Positions 35,570-46,649 of a DNA stretch of 64,000 bases are shown here, one piece after another. The position numbers and the translations under genes are program-made. Source of the DNA: Episyrphus balteatus (taxonomy: Eukaryota > Arthropoda > Insecta > Diptera > Syrphidae); the NCBI RefSeq assembly GCF_945859705.1, contig NC_079134.1, forward strand, positions 158,135,718 to 158,199,717, in the 5' to 3' direction. Numbering within the stretch: position 1 is the stretch's first letter; every line of letters begins with the position of its first letter. Under the pieces are notes generated by a model. It searched no databases and was not told where the DNA came from. It saw only the letters and a list, made by a program, of their open reading frames with translations.

Positions 35570-35999
35570 CACAGAGAAAAATATGACCCGCTAAAAACTA
35601 ACAGATTGCCATATTGTTTTACCGTCCATACATTTCATAAGGAAATCTTATTAAAATCAACGATTAATAAGGTTTTTTTAAGGAGATTTCTTATTATTTT
35701 TATAGAGATTATTAAAATTATTAAAATTTGACTGAAAAGTTGATTTTTTTTGCAACTTAGCACTAGAACAAAAATCGCGATCAATAATTTCATGGCAGGT
35801 TGGTTCAGGTGGTAAGGTGGGCGACTAATGAATTGAAGTCTCCAGTTCGATTCCCACCCTGGTCATCGTTTTTTTTTTATTTTTTTGGAGATTTTAAAAC
35901 AATAAGGAAAACCCGATTGTTTTAATAAGGTTTCCTTCTTGGATGAAAACCATAGAGAAATCTTATTGTTCTATTTTATGTGGTCTATTTTTCTCTGTG
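35570..35999. mobile_element. 430-bp TIR element with tRNA-like centre
   Basis: Starts CACAGAGAAAAATATGACC and ends, inverted, CACAGAGAAAAATAGACC. TA lies on both sides (35568-35569 and 36000-36001), fitting a Tc1/mariner-type duplication. The arms extend inward with diverged inverse matches (AAGGAAATCTTATTAAAA against AAGGAAACCTTATTAAAA). Between the arms, at about 35793-35866, is a pol III promoter-like segment. Non-coding. Confidence 0.85.
35793..35866 (+). ncRNA. tRNA-derived (SINE-like) segment
   Basis: TGGTTCAGGTGG (35801-35812) resembles an A box and AGTTCGATTCC (35844-35854) a B box, spaced roughly as in a tRNA, with an anticodon-region-like GCGACTAATGAATTGAAG between them. The T-arm does not fold into a proper stem, so this is not a functional tRNA gene. 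It is followed by T-rich sequence. Confidence 0.5.
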
Positions 36000-36311
36000 T
36001 ATGATCATTATCAGGAATAGATTGCAATCTAAGCTGGACAAGTTCAAAGTCAATAGCTTGAGGCAATGGAAATTTAAATTATTTTTAAAATTATATCATT
36101 TTAAGCTTATTTCGCAGAAAATATTTTTAATTGTCGCAAAAGATCATTAAAATGTTAGCTTGTTGAAATGACCATTTGGCAACGTCAAGGAAAAAACATC
36201 GCATCGGTACTTGGCAGCACTCTTTGTGAAATGAAATTTGTTGTGTTCAATGCAAGAAATCTCATTAGAACTATCTCCAAATCTCTTACTGTCTTGACAA
36301 CATCCAATAAC

Positions 36312-36452
36312 TAGTCATGAGTTTAAATCTAGTACTACCAACTGCACATCATAATATCTACTTGAGTAGAAAATCATTTGCCAATTATTGTATCTACTAA
36401 ACATCTTCCAATGCTACCTATGAATGGTTTACCACCTCCAAAGAAACGCGGC
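36312..36452. mobile_element. CTCATGAGTAG MITE family, copy
   Basis: The right end reads GGTTTACCACCTCCAAAGAA then ACGCGGC, the family terminus. Inner parts contain TCTAGTACTACC and CTACTTGAGTAG. The left end is degraded. Confidence 0.65.
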
Positions 36453-37756
36453 TTAAACCTCCTTGTCAAACGTCAAACGCAATCTGACATTCTTTTACCA
36501 TTTTGGAAGCAAGAAAAGGTACTGTGTTTTATTTAAACAGTCAGCAATTCATTAGAAAATTTATTAAAACCCCATAATGACTCTGGAAATTTAAACCTCT
36601 AAATTGCATCAATGTAATGAATTTCAATTTTGACATTGACAGATTAGTTCCTATTGTCAGTATTGGGTTTTCATACAACCCATTGAAAATTTTGACCCTT
36701 TCATTCAACTTAGGTACGTCAATTTCCACGGCCAAGAAAATTTTCCCACTTTCTTAGTTGTACATAGTAAGTAAGTCCCGACTTTATAGCGTTAGAGCTT
36801 GCAATTAACAGACCTAAAATTCAATTGCAATTAAGCACCCTTCCAAGGGTTATTACAGAGTCTTCATGATCCTTAAGCCCAGTTTACACTCAGTTGTCCT
36901 CAAATAAGTGATACTGGAAACTGCAATCGATCGTCAAATCTTCATCAGCAGCAAGCAAAGCTTTACGACCTTAACTTATTATCGTCAGTCTTTGATTAAG
37001 CTTCATAGATGGTGAAGTTAAATACGCTGAAATTTCTGAATGTTCTATTACAATTTCTCGGCACCTGTCATCGCGACATTCAAAATGGTCAACTATTAAC
37101 TAAGGACGATTTTCATATTTTGACGTGAATGCACTTCGTCGTGAACAAGACTAATAAAATTTTTCCTGGCTTCAACCTTGACGGAGGATACAGCATAAAT
37201 TAATGGCAAAAAATAGCAAATGTAAAAAATCAGATTTTTTAAAGTACGAGTGAGAAAATAAGTCAGTCGAATGAGTCCAATATGAACACGGTATTCCTTT
37301 TCGTAAGTCTTAAGGACGGTTCACACTCAGTAGATATTACTGAAAACTTGGTGAATCAACAAAAATTTGAATTTCTTGCCAGTAGGTGATGCGTAGGGTA
37401 CCAAATTTTTAGCTTTAGTAAGCTTAATTATCAAATATTTAAAGAAAAATAATATCGAAAATGCTCCTATAGCTATGAAAGAAATACAAACTCGTCTCCG
37501 ATTAACCCTTTTCAAACTACAACAAAAGTCCATCACCTCATCGCCCTAAGCCATAAGTTATAAGAGCGTTTATATTTATACGTCCGCTATTCGTGCAATT
37601 TATTTCAAACTGCCATTATATATACCCCACATACAGCGAGAGTGTGAATTGAATTGATATCCATATCATAGATCTACGTTTATCGATCGCTATTTCCATT
37701 TGATCCATCAATGAATGCAAAAACACACAATCCAACTTAAAACCCTCTTATAAGTG
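36453..37756. other. Non-coding DNA with two terminus-like words
   Basis: CTTAAGCCCAGTTTACACTC (36872-36891) and CTTAAGGACGGTTCACACTC (37309-37328) are similar and occur on the same strand. No gene recognised. Confidence 0.45.
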
Positions 37757-37760
37757 TCCA

Positions 37761-37768
37761 TATAAAAA
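37761..37768 (+). promoter_or_regulatory. Possible TATA box
   Basis: TATAAAAA sits at the start of the GC-richer patch. TTACATTCAAC, about 30 bp downstream (near 37796-37806), is a poor initiator. No gene is demonstrated downstream. Confidence 0.18.
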
Positions 37769-37799
37769 GATACTATCTCTCCTGGTCTCGGCACCTTAC

Positions 37800-39260
37800 A
37801 TTCAACACACCACCAACCACTATACACAACTTTCAAATGGGGCGGAGAAAGACACAATCCCCATTTACAATCTCTTTCTATAACTGTCGCGTCACCTATA
37901 CCCAGAGCACCACACAGCGGTTGCGTTCTCGGCTAGCAGCAGCGTCCTGGACAGTGGTCTTCGTCTTCGCGTTCACCATCATGCATTTTTTTTTTTGTTG
38001 CGTCTCATTGAAAATGTTTTATTTAATCCGAATAAATTAATGTAATCCAGTTTCAATTTCTGGGCTCTCTTGACATATTACCAGGACACCAGGCCAACCT
38101 CTAATCCCCAACTAAGAAGATCACTTACATTCAAATGAAGTGCTTAATGCGCAAGCATTAATGCTTAACATTTGATACTATGATGTAGCCGAGCTATATA
38201 AGATCGGGGGCCACTAATTGTAAAAGAAATAGTTTTATTAAGCCTTTTTACAGTCAGCCGAAGCCCCACAAACTTCCTTAACTCTCTGAAACAGTGGAGT
38301 GGAGCTACATCAGTTTGCTATAACGATAACGAACTAAGACCCAATTTAAATCAGACACAAAAAGTGTTGTGCGCCTGCTTGAGCACACCCCAATGATCAC
38401 GAGAGAATCTATGGGGAACGGGATGGACATGCGATGGTGTTGTCTGTCAATCCTGCGCGTGGCCTATCCTCTTGGTCAGCTCCCAGAGACATATTGCAAA
38501 TCTGGAGTTTGCAGAAGTTGCGCTTTCTAGTGTGTGATTGCTTGGAAAATCTTTGCTTTTGAAAGAAGATTTATGATCACAATAAATGCGCGCATGCGCA
38601 ACTATATCGCAATTGCACGACTAACGATTGGGATTGTGCGAGGACATTCATGCAAACTATATGGCAAGACCTCTCTCTACCTTTCTATGGGAGTCCATTC
38701 CATCTGTGATTGAGTTTTCTCGAGGTAATTTTTCTTCGTCGACTGGTAGCAACAGGAGGCAGTGCGCGGCGGCCGGCATGTCCACCATCAGAGACCAAAC
38801 GTTGTCGTCCTCTCTTGACCAAATTCGATATATTTATACGGCAGCCATTTCTTCATACGGCAGCGGCAAATACGGCCCGGCTACTGATCAAGAAACCAAC
38901 ACACAAAAACGGTGACAGATCGATGCATGCTAATGAAGGAAAATGGCGTGGCAAGATTATATATGTTTGAAAGCAGTTGAAATCTGGGTGATATAATTAA
39001 ATTAAATTCAATGTAGTATCTGGCAAAACGCCGGACAAGAAAATGCGTACCTATATATTTTTTTGTACTCTTGGGTACAGTGTTGGGTCTTTAAATTGCC
39101 AGCACATTCGGCTGCAGTTGGTTGTTAACGGTTATGATGGTGGCAGCGGTGCAAAGTGTGTTGTGTATGTAGCCTGCGGATGCGCTAGGCCGACCAAGGC
39201 GGCGGCGTATATATTGCGTATATTGCTGGCAGCACTAATAAAGGTGCCAATTTGCTAATT
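37800..39260. other. GC-richer patch, candidate regulatory DNA
   Basis: Base composition shifts visibly, with GCAGCAGCGTCCTGGACAGT at 37938-37957, GCGCGGCGGCCGGCATG near 38764-38780 and GGCCGACCAAGGCGGCGGCG at 39189-39208. Open frames on several strands reflect the lower stop density; none shows a domain. Exons of a host gene cannot be excluded. Confidence 0.35.
38590..38599. promoter_or_regulatory. Palindromic NRF-1/Erect wing-type site
   Basis: GCGCATGCGC is an exact match to the NRF-1/Ewg palindrome, normally found near animal promoters. It lies in the GC-richer patch. Single site; function inferred only. Confidence 0.4.
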
Positions 39261-40397
39261 GTTGTAAGTATATATAATTATTTTGTTCGGGGCAAGTGAT
39301 TGTGGATTAAAATTGAATTGATTGGTAATAAGCAAATTATTATATATGTGTTATTACCTCCTCTATCTGTGGGGAAGGATAGTTAGAAAGTGTGTGACCG
39401 AATTGATGTGATATTTATGTCATGTCGTATAGTTGTTCGTAGTAATTGAAATCTTGTAGTTTTAACTGTCAAAGAAGCTGTCATTCTTATACATTCTTTT
39501 CGTGTTGTCAATTTAAAACAAAGTTAACTGTCAGTTTTTAAAATAAGTTCTCATGGTTATTAGTCAGTAATTTGGCTTTTACACCAACGACAAAAAAACT
39601 TTGCCGACAGCTTTTTTGGAGTGGGATATTATAGCATCATTTTTGAAAGTAACAACAATGCCAGATAGCCAATCACATGTGCCATTGGGGTGGCCTTGAA
39701 TTTGGGGAATCTACCATTTGCACTTGATTGCGCAAAACTTAACAGAAATTTTTATTTTGTAGCTGCACAATTTTGAGTTTTTAACGCTGCTTGACTGGGT
39801 TCGTACAAAGCTAGCAAAACAATTGATACATTTGTATCAAATCGAAATGAGGTTTTCATTCTGCTAATTGCTTCATCGTTTAAGTTCCAGCCACTGCACT
39901 GCGCTGGCTGAATGCCAATACTTTCGCATTCTGTGTGGATGGTAGTACTATAGATCTACTAGAATATTCATCTGCCCGTGAGTATAGACTTCCACGTCAA
40001 AGGCTATAGCACGCAGCTGAAGCGATGAAAGTAATCAACAGCAATAAACAGTTGCAGAACTGAAACGTCATACTTTTGCTTTAAATGCATGTACAAGAAT
40101 TTAAATTGCTTTCGAAAATAATAGAAAATTTTTCAAATGATCTATTACAATTATTAATTAAACTCTTCAAACTGATTGCTGCTATGCGAAAAACAGAACA
40201 TATTTCTTAGTTCAATTTGTAGTGTACAAAATGTAGTGTAAATTCCTATAGAACTAATCTACTACAATTATCAATTTCGATCTTCTGAACTTATACTGAC
40301 TGATAATGCAGATAATTCTTTTTAGTTCGCAATCCCTGTTTAATTGATGGTGTAAAACATTACCTCAAAATTAATTCAATGATATTCCCATCATATG
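39261..40397. other. AT-rich non-coding DNA
   Basis: No gene recognised. Confidence 0.55.
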
Positions 40398-40470
40398 CTC
40401 GGGCATTTTGGTGGTTAATGTACTAGATCATTTAATAATGAGTAGATAGTTTATCACCTCCAAAGTAATG
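40398..40470. mobile_element. CTCATGAGTAG MITE family, 3' fragment
   Basis: TTAATGTACTAGATCATTTA, ATGAGTAGATAG and TATCACCTCCAAAGTAA match the right half of the family. Confidence 0.6.
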
Positions 40471-40678
40471 AGAATAGTGTAAACGATACCTCCAATATAA
40501 GTCTTCTACAAAAATAAATTTTACTTATTCTGGTACGTTTTTGATGCTCACTAAAAATGTTTAATGTTCTCCAATGAGACAACGAAAAGTCGGTGAAAAG
40601 TATTCATAAAGAGTTTCCCAAATCACGAAGTAAAACACAAAAGCAAGAACAATTTAACAAAAACACATGATATATAAG

Positions 40679-40926
40679 TTCTGTTCCTACTCATGAGAAG
40701 ATGATCTAGTTCTAATAAATTTACTACTAGAACCATTTCGTCGGTCGAACTGTTTTAGAGAATATATAATATGGAATGCTTGTTCCTAGAGTTTAGTAGA
40801 GCATAATCAGCTGATGATACAAGAAACAGTAACTTCTGTTAATTATGTTCTTAAAAATCTAATTCGGGTAGTAAATGTACTAGATCATCTATTCATGAGT
40901 AGTTTACCACCGCCAAAAGAACGGGA
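40679..40926. mobile_element. CTCATGAGTAG MITE family, about 248-bp copy
   Basis: The left arm TACTCATGAGAAGATGATCT and TTTACTACTAGAACC is inverted in the right arm GGGTAGTAAATGTACTAGAT, TTCATGAGTAG, TTTACCACCGCC, ending AAAAGAACGGGAC. The left terminus lacks the TTTGGAGGTGG segment. Confidence 0.7.
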
Positions 40927-41029
40927 CTGGTTTAAAATTTACGCCAATTAATCTACTACAATAAGCAACAATATACTTATTTTTACAATTTATATCAACC
41001 AGATATTTATATATTTGTACTTAGGTTCA

Positions 41030-41138
41030 ATTTATTCACACTCCATTAAATTTAAATACGGCATTAAAAATTAAAAATCTGTCAAATCGCATAGAAATTT
41101 TAAATAGCAACTTTAAATTTAATGGAGTGTGAATAAAT
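41030..41138. repeat. Perfect 27-bp inverted repeat (small MITE or hairpin)
   Basis: TTTATTCACACTCCATTAAA continuing TTTAAA (41031-41056) is inverted without mismatch at 41112-41137, and one more base pairs at each outer edge. The spacer is 55 bp. No coding content and no clear target duplication. Confidence 0.85.
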
Positions 41139-42814
41139 ATCTACTTATATAAAATCAAATAATTTCTTAAAGTATAGTTTCTATAAGTATGAATTCCAAG
41201 CCACAAGTCAAGTTCATTGCGAAACGAATCTGTTTTGCGGTTTTTAATTACCACTTTTGCCGGGCTTGAATTAATTTGCATCTCATATAACACACATCTT
41301 TTAAGTTGCATCAAATAATATTTACTGTCAGTTTTTATAGACAAAGTATGCTGCACAATTCTACTGATGGAGGGAGAGATTTTGTTGTCAGTATAGTTGT
41401 TGCGTTAAATCAATTCATCGTTCATTTCGATTTCAGCATCAAAAACACCACAAGAAAATGTTTTTTTTTATTTTGGCTATACGCAGTGCTCAATGCTCGC
41501 ACAGATCTTTCATGAGTAGGTTAGGTATACCAAACCATGGATAGGTTGATGGTGAAACTATGAGCAACAAACGTGTGCATAGTATACACACAGTCTCTGA
41601 ATGCAGTCAATTCTGCTGCTGCAATTTCACATGAAATTCAAAACTTTAAATATTACTTGAGACTCTATAAGCACTTAAAACGCTTGGCTCTTTCTAAATA
41701 TATGCGCGACTCTACGTAGCTTGTAGCTATATGGCGGCAAATTCACACCAAACCTTACAGTGGTTTCTATATAAATAGTTTTGAGATGGAAGGGTATATT
41801 ATATTCAAAAAATATTACCTCATTGTGGCAAACTGTGCGTTGCAACTTGGCGAGTATCCATTTCGCACAGCGAGCGCTTTCATATGACAAGAGTAACACA
41901 ATATATTCACGATATGGCCGCCAGTCTTTTAAAAAAAAGAATAAGCCTCACTCTGTGTCTTGTCATTGCCATTAGAGAGATCTCCCTCTGCCATGAGTAT
42001 AGCTCTTCTTTAAGATAACAAAGCTTCTTCCTTTCTATACTTAACGTACTTGACGAAAGCCAACATTAATTACGCAGTAAATCATTCAGTACTCAGTATC
42101 TCTTTAAACAAAAACTTAATGCACTGTTGTCTCTTATAGGTTATGTAAAGAAAAAATGCAATGAGCAATGAGATGCACACAGGCAAGCGCACACGCTTTT
42201 TGATTTGCCAAACAAATGTCCCAACTGACGACACATGCACGACATGGAATTCATTCATTTCCGCTGCCTTGGAGGGAAACACTTATTTTTTGTTTTAATG
42301 GATTTTATTTAATGGACCTTCCTGTCAATCAAGTAGTTGATGAGTCTACATCACTCGCTGTGTTAGGCCACTGATTTCACTTCTTTGGCTATGTTGAGTG
42401 TTTTAAAATGAAAATATTATGTAGTTTATGTTATACCACCGTGTTTGCCTGCGAGGAGTTTATTATAATTTTAAAAGGAGATAAATCAATCATTTAAGGA
42501 AGTTGTGTTTAGTTTGTGGAGAGTTTAATATTTCCGTTGAATAAATTAAGTTTAAAGCATGCGTTAGTACACAAATTTATTCAAGAAAAATGTTTCAATT
42601 AGAAGTCGTTGAAGTAACGACAAGCTTGTTTAATAGTTGAAATTTTAATAATTTGAGTATACGAAGTCAAGTTAATTGCCATTTAAGAACCTATAAGTGA
42701 AGTTTTACTGAAGCTGAACACGCCTAACCATATCTTAGAAAATAAACCTAATGCCTGTTATTGAGATCACTGTTATCGAAATTTATCGATAGTGCTGAGT
42801 TTTTTTAAGAATAA
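41139..42814. other. AT-rich non-coding DNA
   Basis: No gene recognised. A DRE-like TATCGATA lies at about 42784-42791. Confidence 0.5.
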
Positions 42815-42964
42815 AGCCTGGTACGCTGTTCGCGCTAAATTTTAGCCGAGATAAAATTCCCATACAAGTTATCGATAATTTGTATGGGATCCATTTTAGT
42901 TCGGCTAAAATTTTTCGATAATTTGTATGGGAGCTGAAATTTAGCGCGAGCTGAGTACCAGACT
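42815..42964. mobile_element. 150-bp MITE with TAA duplication
   Basis: The left end AGCCTGGTACGCTGTTCGCG and the inverted right end AGTCTGGTACTCAGCTCGCG continue into CGCTAAATTT. TAA flanks both sides (42812-42814 and 42965-42967). An inner hairpin pairs TTTTAGCCGA with TCGGCTAAAA and CCCATACAA with TTGTATGGG around TTATCGATAA. A further CGATAATTTGTATGGGAGCT repeats that unit. Confidence 0.88.
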
Positions 42965-43331
42965 TAAAGGTTAACGAAATCTGTCAACGCATTGACTATC
43001 TCAAGTAAAAGTGACGTCAAAATTTTTTCACAAAGGTTGTTTCGTGTGATTGTCTGCAAAAACGCTGTCAACACTTTGAAGGGTACGATGACACTTGCGC
43101 TCCCACACAAAATTTGGGTTTTGACATTGACGGCCCGTTGATAGAGTGAATATAATGTGACGTCGCACGGTTGTCCAAAATGACTTATCTCGTTGCAAAA
43201 ATCATAACTTTTGAACGGATTGAGTTAGCGGTACAATTTTTTTTTTTATTTGAAGGACATTTCTAGGGCTGTTATACCAATGAATTTCAATAAAATTATT
43301 TCACAGGGTGTTTCGGAATCATCGGCCAAAA

Positions 43332-43633
43332 ACAGATTTTCTTTAAAAAAAAAGTTTAAATTAAAATTGGTATGCCATTTTGTAGAAATCACTAATCCAC
43401 ATTTAAAAACAAAATTTCAAAAAAATACAATGTCCCGTTTTCGAAAATTTTATTTTTCAAAAAAAAATTTCAAAATTTTTTTAAAAATCCAAAAATTATT
43501 TTTTTTGAAATTTTATTTTTGGCTTATATTTGAGTTATATAAGTGCTTCTTCACAAAAAGTTTCGTTGAAATCGAATAAGCCGTTTTGGAGAATATCGGA
43601 TTTGAAAAAAAACGGTTTTATGGCAGGTACCGT
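43332..43633 (+). repeat. Internal direct repeat, copy A, of the Transib-like element
   Basis: Runs from ACAGATTTTCTTTAAAAAAA to ATGGCAGGTACCGT. Nearly identical to 43776-44076. Its start overlaps the inner end of the left arm. Confidence 0.9.
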
Positions 43634-43775
43634 AAAAAATCCATTCGGTTCCATTCATTAAGCCGAATAGGGTATGTGTACCAATCAATTGTTGATTCAA
43701 AATAAAAATATTTAGCTGCGCATGCTTGCGCACTGCCGAGATTTTGTACTTTGAAAAAAAATGAAGGCAGAAGGA

Positions 43776-44076
43776 ACAGATTTTCTTTAAAAAAAATGTT
43801 TAAATTAAAATTGGTATGCCATTTTGTAGAAATCACTAATCCACATCTAAAAACAAAATTTCAAAAAAATACAATGTCCCGTTTTCGAAAATTTTATTTT
43901 TCAAAAAAAAATTTCAAAATTTTTTTAAAAATCCAAAAATTATTTTTTTTGAAATTTTATTTTTGGCTTATATTTGAGTTATATAAGTGCTTCTTCAAAA
44001 AAAGTTTCGTTGAAATCGAATAAGCCGTTTCGGAGAATATCGGATTTAAAAAAAACCGTTCTATGGCAGGTACCGT
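43776..44076 (+). repeat. Internal direct repeat, copy B
   Basis: Differs from copy A at only a handful of positions. A shorter echo of its end, ATGACAAGTACCGTTA, follows at 44206-44221. Confidence 0.9.
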
Positions 44077-44328
44077 TAATAATGATTTTCCAAAAAAATT
44101 TTTTTTATTAGAAGATAGACCTTGTTTTCAAACTTACATTTGAATTTTTTAAACAAAATCGTTGGAGCCGTTTTTGAGCAATTACAGCTTTACTGAAATT
44201 GGTGTATGACAAGTACCGTTATTTTTGGCCCAAAAAAATTAATTCCAAAAACACCTCTGGAGGGTCTCCAAAAAATGCTACATACCAAATTTGAAGTCAA
44301 TCGGTCCATCCGTTTAGGATGTAGATCC

Positions 44329-44350
44329 TTATACAGACAGACAGACAGAC
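44329..44350 (+). repeat. CAGA microsatellite
   Basis: Five tandem CAGA-type units followed by CGGACTTCCGGGACC, inside the Transib-like element. Confidence 0.8.
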
Positions 44351-44670
44351 GGACTTCCGGGACCAACTTTTTTGGCATTCTCTATAATCGTAATATCATG
44401 GAAAAGTGTAATCTGAACTTTTTTTAGATGTGAATTAGTGATTTCTACAAAATGGCATACCAATTTTAATTTAAATATTTTTTTTTTTAAGAAAATCGGT
44501 TTTCGGCCGATGATTCCTAAACACCCTGTAAAACAATTTTCTTGAAATTCATTGGTGTAACAGCCCTGGAAATTTCCTTCAAATTAAAAAAAAACTGTAC
44601 CGCTACCTCAATCCGTTCAAAAGTTATGATTTTTGCAACGAGATAAGTCATTTTGGACAACAGTGCGTCG

Positions 44671-45829
44671 GCTCTATGGAGAGTCAACGCGTTGAATGAT
44701 TTCGTTGGCAACGAATCGGTATTCTTGTAATCCTAGCTCAACATTTTAACTTAGCAGCGCATTTTCAAACCATTACTTAAAACAGTTGGGGCGTTCAAGT
44801 TGGCTAACGCATAACATCGCATTAACTTTCATCTGTCTGTCCAATATGACAGCTTGTCGTTTTGGTCTACCCGGTAAGTTAGTCAGTATAATGGCATAAG
44901 GATGCGCTTGCGCAGGTTGTCAATGACGAAAATTGTCAGATGAAAGAATTCAAGATGGCTTCCTAAGTTTTTGACAGCTGCGTCGTAGAAATTGTTGTCG
45001 TTTGTTTTGGAAATTGTTGTAGCTTTTGTCTTTGACGAATCAAACGTCATAAACTTAAGACGTAATTTTGCAAATTTTGCACAGATGCGCAGAAGAGAAC
45101 GAAAATGAAAACGCTTGTCTCCCTAATTCCTTATACCATGGTCAGTATGAAACCTTATAAATTACCGAATTTTCAATGTCAAAGTTAAATTTCAACATGA
45201 TGAGAATATACCTAGTGTACAAATTCCATGTTGATGACAGTAACCTTAAAAGCCTTAATGTCAATTTTGTATTGGTAATAATCGTCTCCGTAGACAGGCA
45301 ATTTGCAGCATTGGAAAGGAAGATGTCTTTAGTATGACAGTCGATGCACGGAGCCTGTCAATTGGCTGCCTTGATTAAGCGGTTTAACACGGGTAGGACT
45401 TTTATTTATGGATTTCGTCAAATCGAAACGTGTCGCGTCCTTATAGAAGCTATGACTTAAATCTGATATGGATTTTGACGTAAAAGGGTGCAGTTCTAAT
45501 AAAATGTCTAAATGTCACCCCTTGCAAGTTTTAATCAAAATTTGTAACTTATGACCAAAATGACTACCAAACAAAAATAAACAAACATTATTTTTAAACT
45601 AAAAATTTCAAAAGTCAAAACAAACTTCTGATTTTAACCTTGATTCACCTTTTAAAAATGAAAAACCAACAAGCCACTGTCTGGTTTGTTTGTTGGGAAA
45701 TAATAAAATCATAAAGAAATAAGGAATTTCTCAACCAACATGCAAATGTCAAGCTGACATGATGTCTAGAACTTGACACTTGTTACGAAACACGCTGGCT
45801 GCCCGGTTGAATACGGAGCACCGCACAAC
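44671..45829. other. Non-coding DNA
   Basis: No gene recognised; frequent TGACA/TGTCA words. Confidence 0.5.
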
Positions 45830-46430
45830 TGATTAGATACGTGCCGCACTCTTAAATGTTAATTTGATAAAAGCTGTTTTACCAGCAGCAAGAAATCCCA
45901 AAGACATAACACATCACAACTGGCCAACAGATGCAACCAATACCAATCGTGTTGTTGGATCGCATCACATTGCTTCGCCTTAAAGAACTCTCTCGAAGAC
46001 AAACAAAAATAAAAGTAAACAGCACCTTATTTCAGTGGCGTCAAAGAACTGGCTATTCATATGTCAGTGATGCAGTCTCTGTGGTATCACGATTCATCGG
46101 CCGCGGCCGGTGCAGACTTAGTTCCACCGATCTTCAATTAAAGTTAAAGCCATCGCTGATGAGTTAATAGCCTCAGTTGACTGCCGCCGCATTTTCCGGT
46201 TGAGATTATGTTTTGTGATTCTGCATCTGCATCTGCTGCATCTCTCCAGTCAGCGCAACAGCAGAAGAGAGCATCGCGGCAGTCTTCTTTTCTGATGAAG
46301 CAAAAAAATGAAAAAAAAAAAAATGACAAAAAACTGGATCACTCTTGTGATGTTGTGTGCGCAAACGCGCGCGGTACGCTCTCTGTGAAGTTGCATCTTG
46401 TCAGCAGTGATTTGTTTCTGTAATTAATTT
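45830..46430. other. GC-richer patch, candidate regulatory or exon DNA
   Basis: Contains the palindrome CGGCCGCGGCCG (46099-46110), CTGCCGCCGCATTTTCCGG (46181-46199) and repeated GCATCTGCATCTGCTGCATC. Overlapping open frames on both strands (for example 45931-46167 +) show no domain, and splice signals are not convincing. Confidence 0.3.
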
Positions 46431-46649
46431 TGTTAATTTACTTAAAGGCTGACACATAACGTCCATCGTATCATGGCAATAAAGATTGCCGCACTTCATC
46501 TTCGTCTTTTAAGTCGCATGCGCATAGATTTTGGGATTTTTGTGGATTATTACTTTTTTTTTTTTTGGTTGATTTAAGTTGTAATAGATGTGTGGATGTG
46601 GATGGTGGATTTGGTAGTAGATTGGTAGATGAATATATCAAAATCACTA

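Larger units (their letters stand above)
43166..44665. mobile_element. Non-autonomous Transib-like element, 1,500 bp
   Basis: Left terminus CACGGTTGTCCAAAATGAC and right terminus (other strand) CACTGTTGTCCAAAATGAC begin inverted arms of about 258 bp (43166-43424 and 44408-44665). One mismatch occurs in the outer 43 bp; the arms are roughly 90% alike overall. A 5-bp duplication CGTCG flanks it (43161-43165 and 44666-44670). CAC-starting TIRs with a GC-rich 5-bp CGWCG-type target are hallmarks of Transib, the family related to RAG1. There is no transposase: the interior holds a duplicated 0.3-kb segment and A/T-rich filler. Open frames within it are Lys/Phe-rich artefacts. Confidence 0.82.

Noticed and set aside
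35793..35866. Functional tRNA gene
   Set aside because: Box A/B-like words are present but the acceptor and T stems do not pair.
38140..38185. GCTTAATGC/GCATTAATGC palindrome as a regulatory site
   Set aside because: Short and imperfect; could be chance in AT-rich DNA.
43250..44023. Two similar Lys/Phe-rich frames of 109 and 90 codons
   Set aside because: They lie in the duplicated non-coding interior of the Transib-like element.
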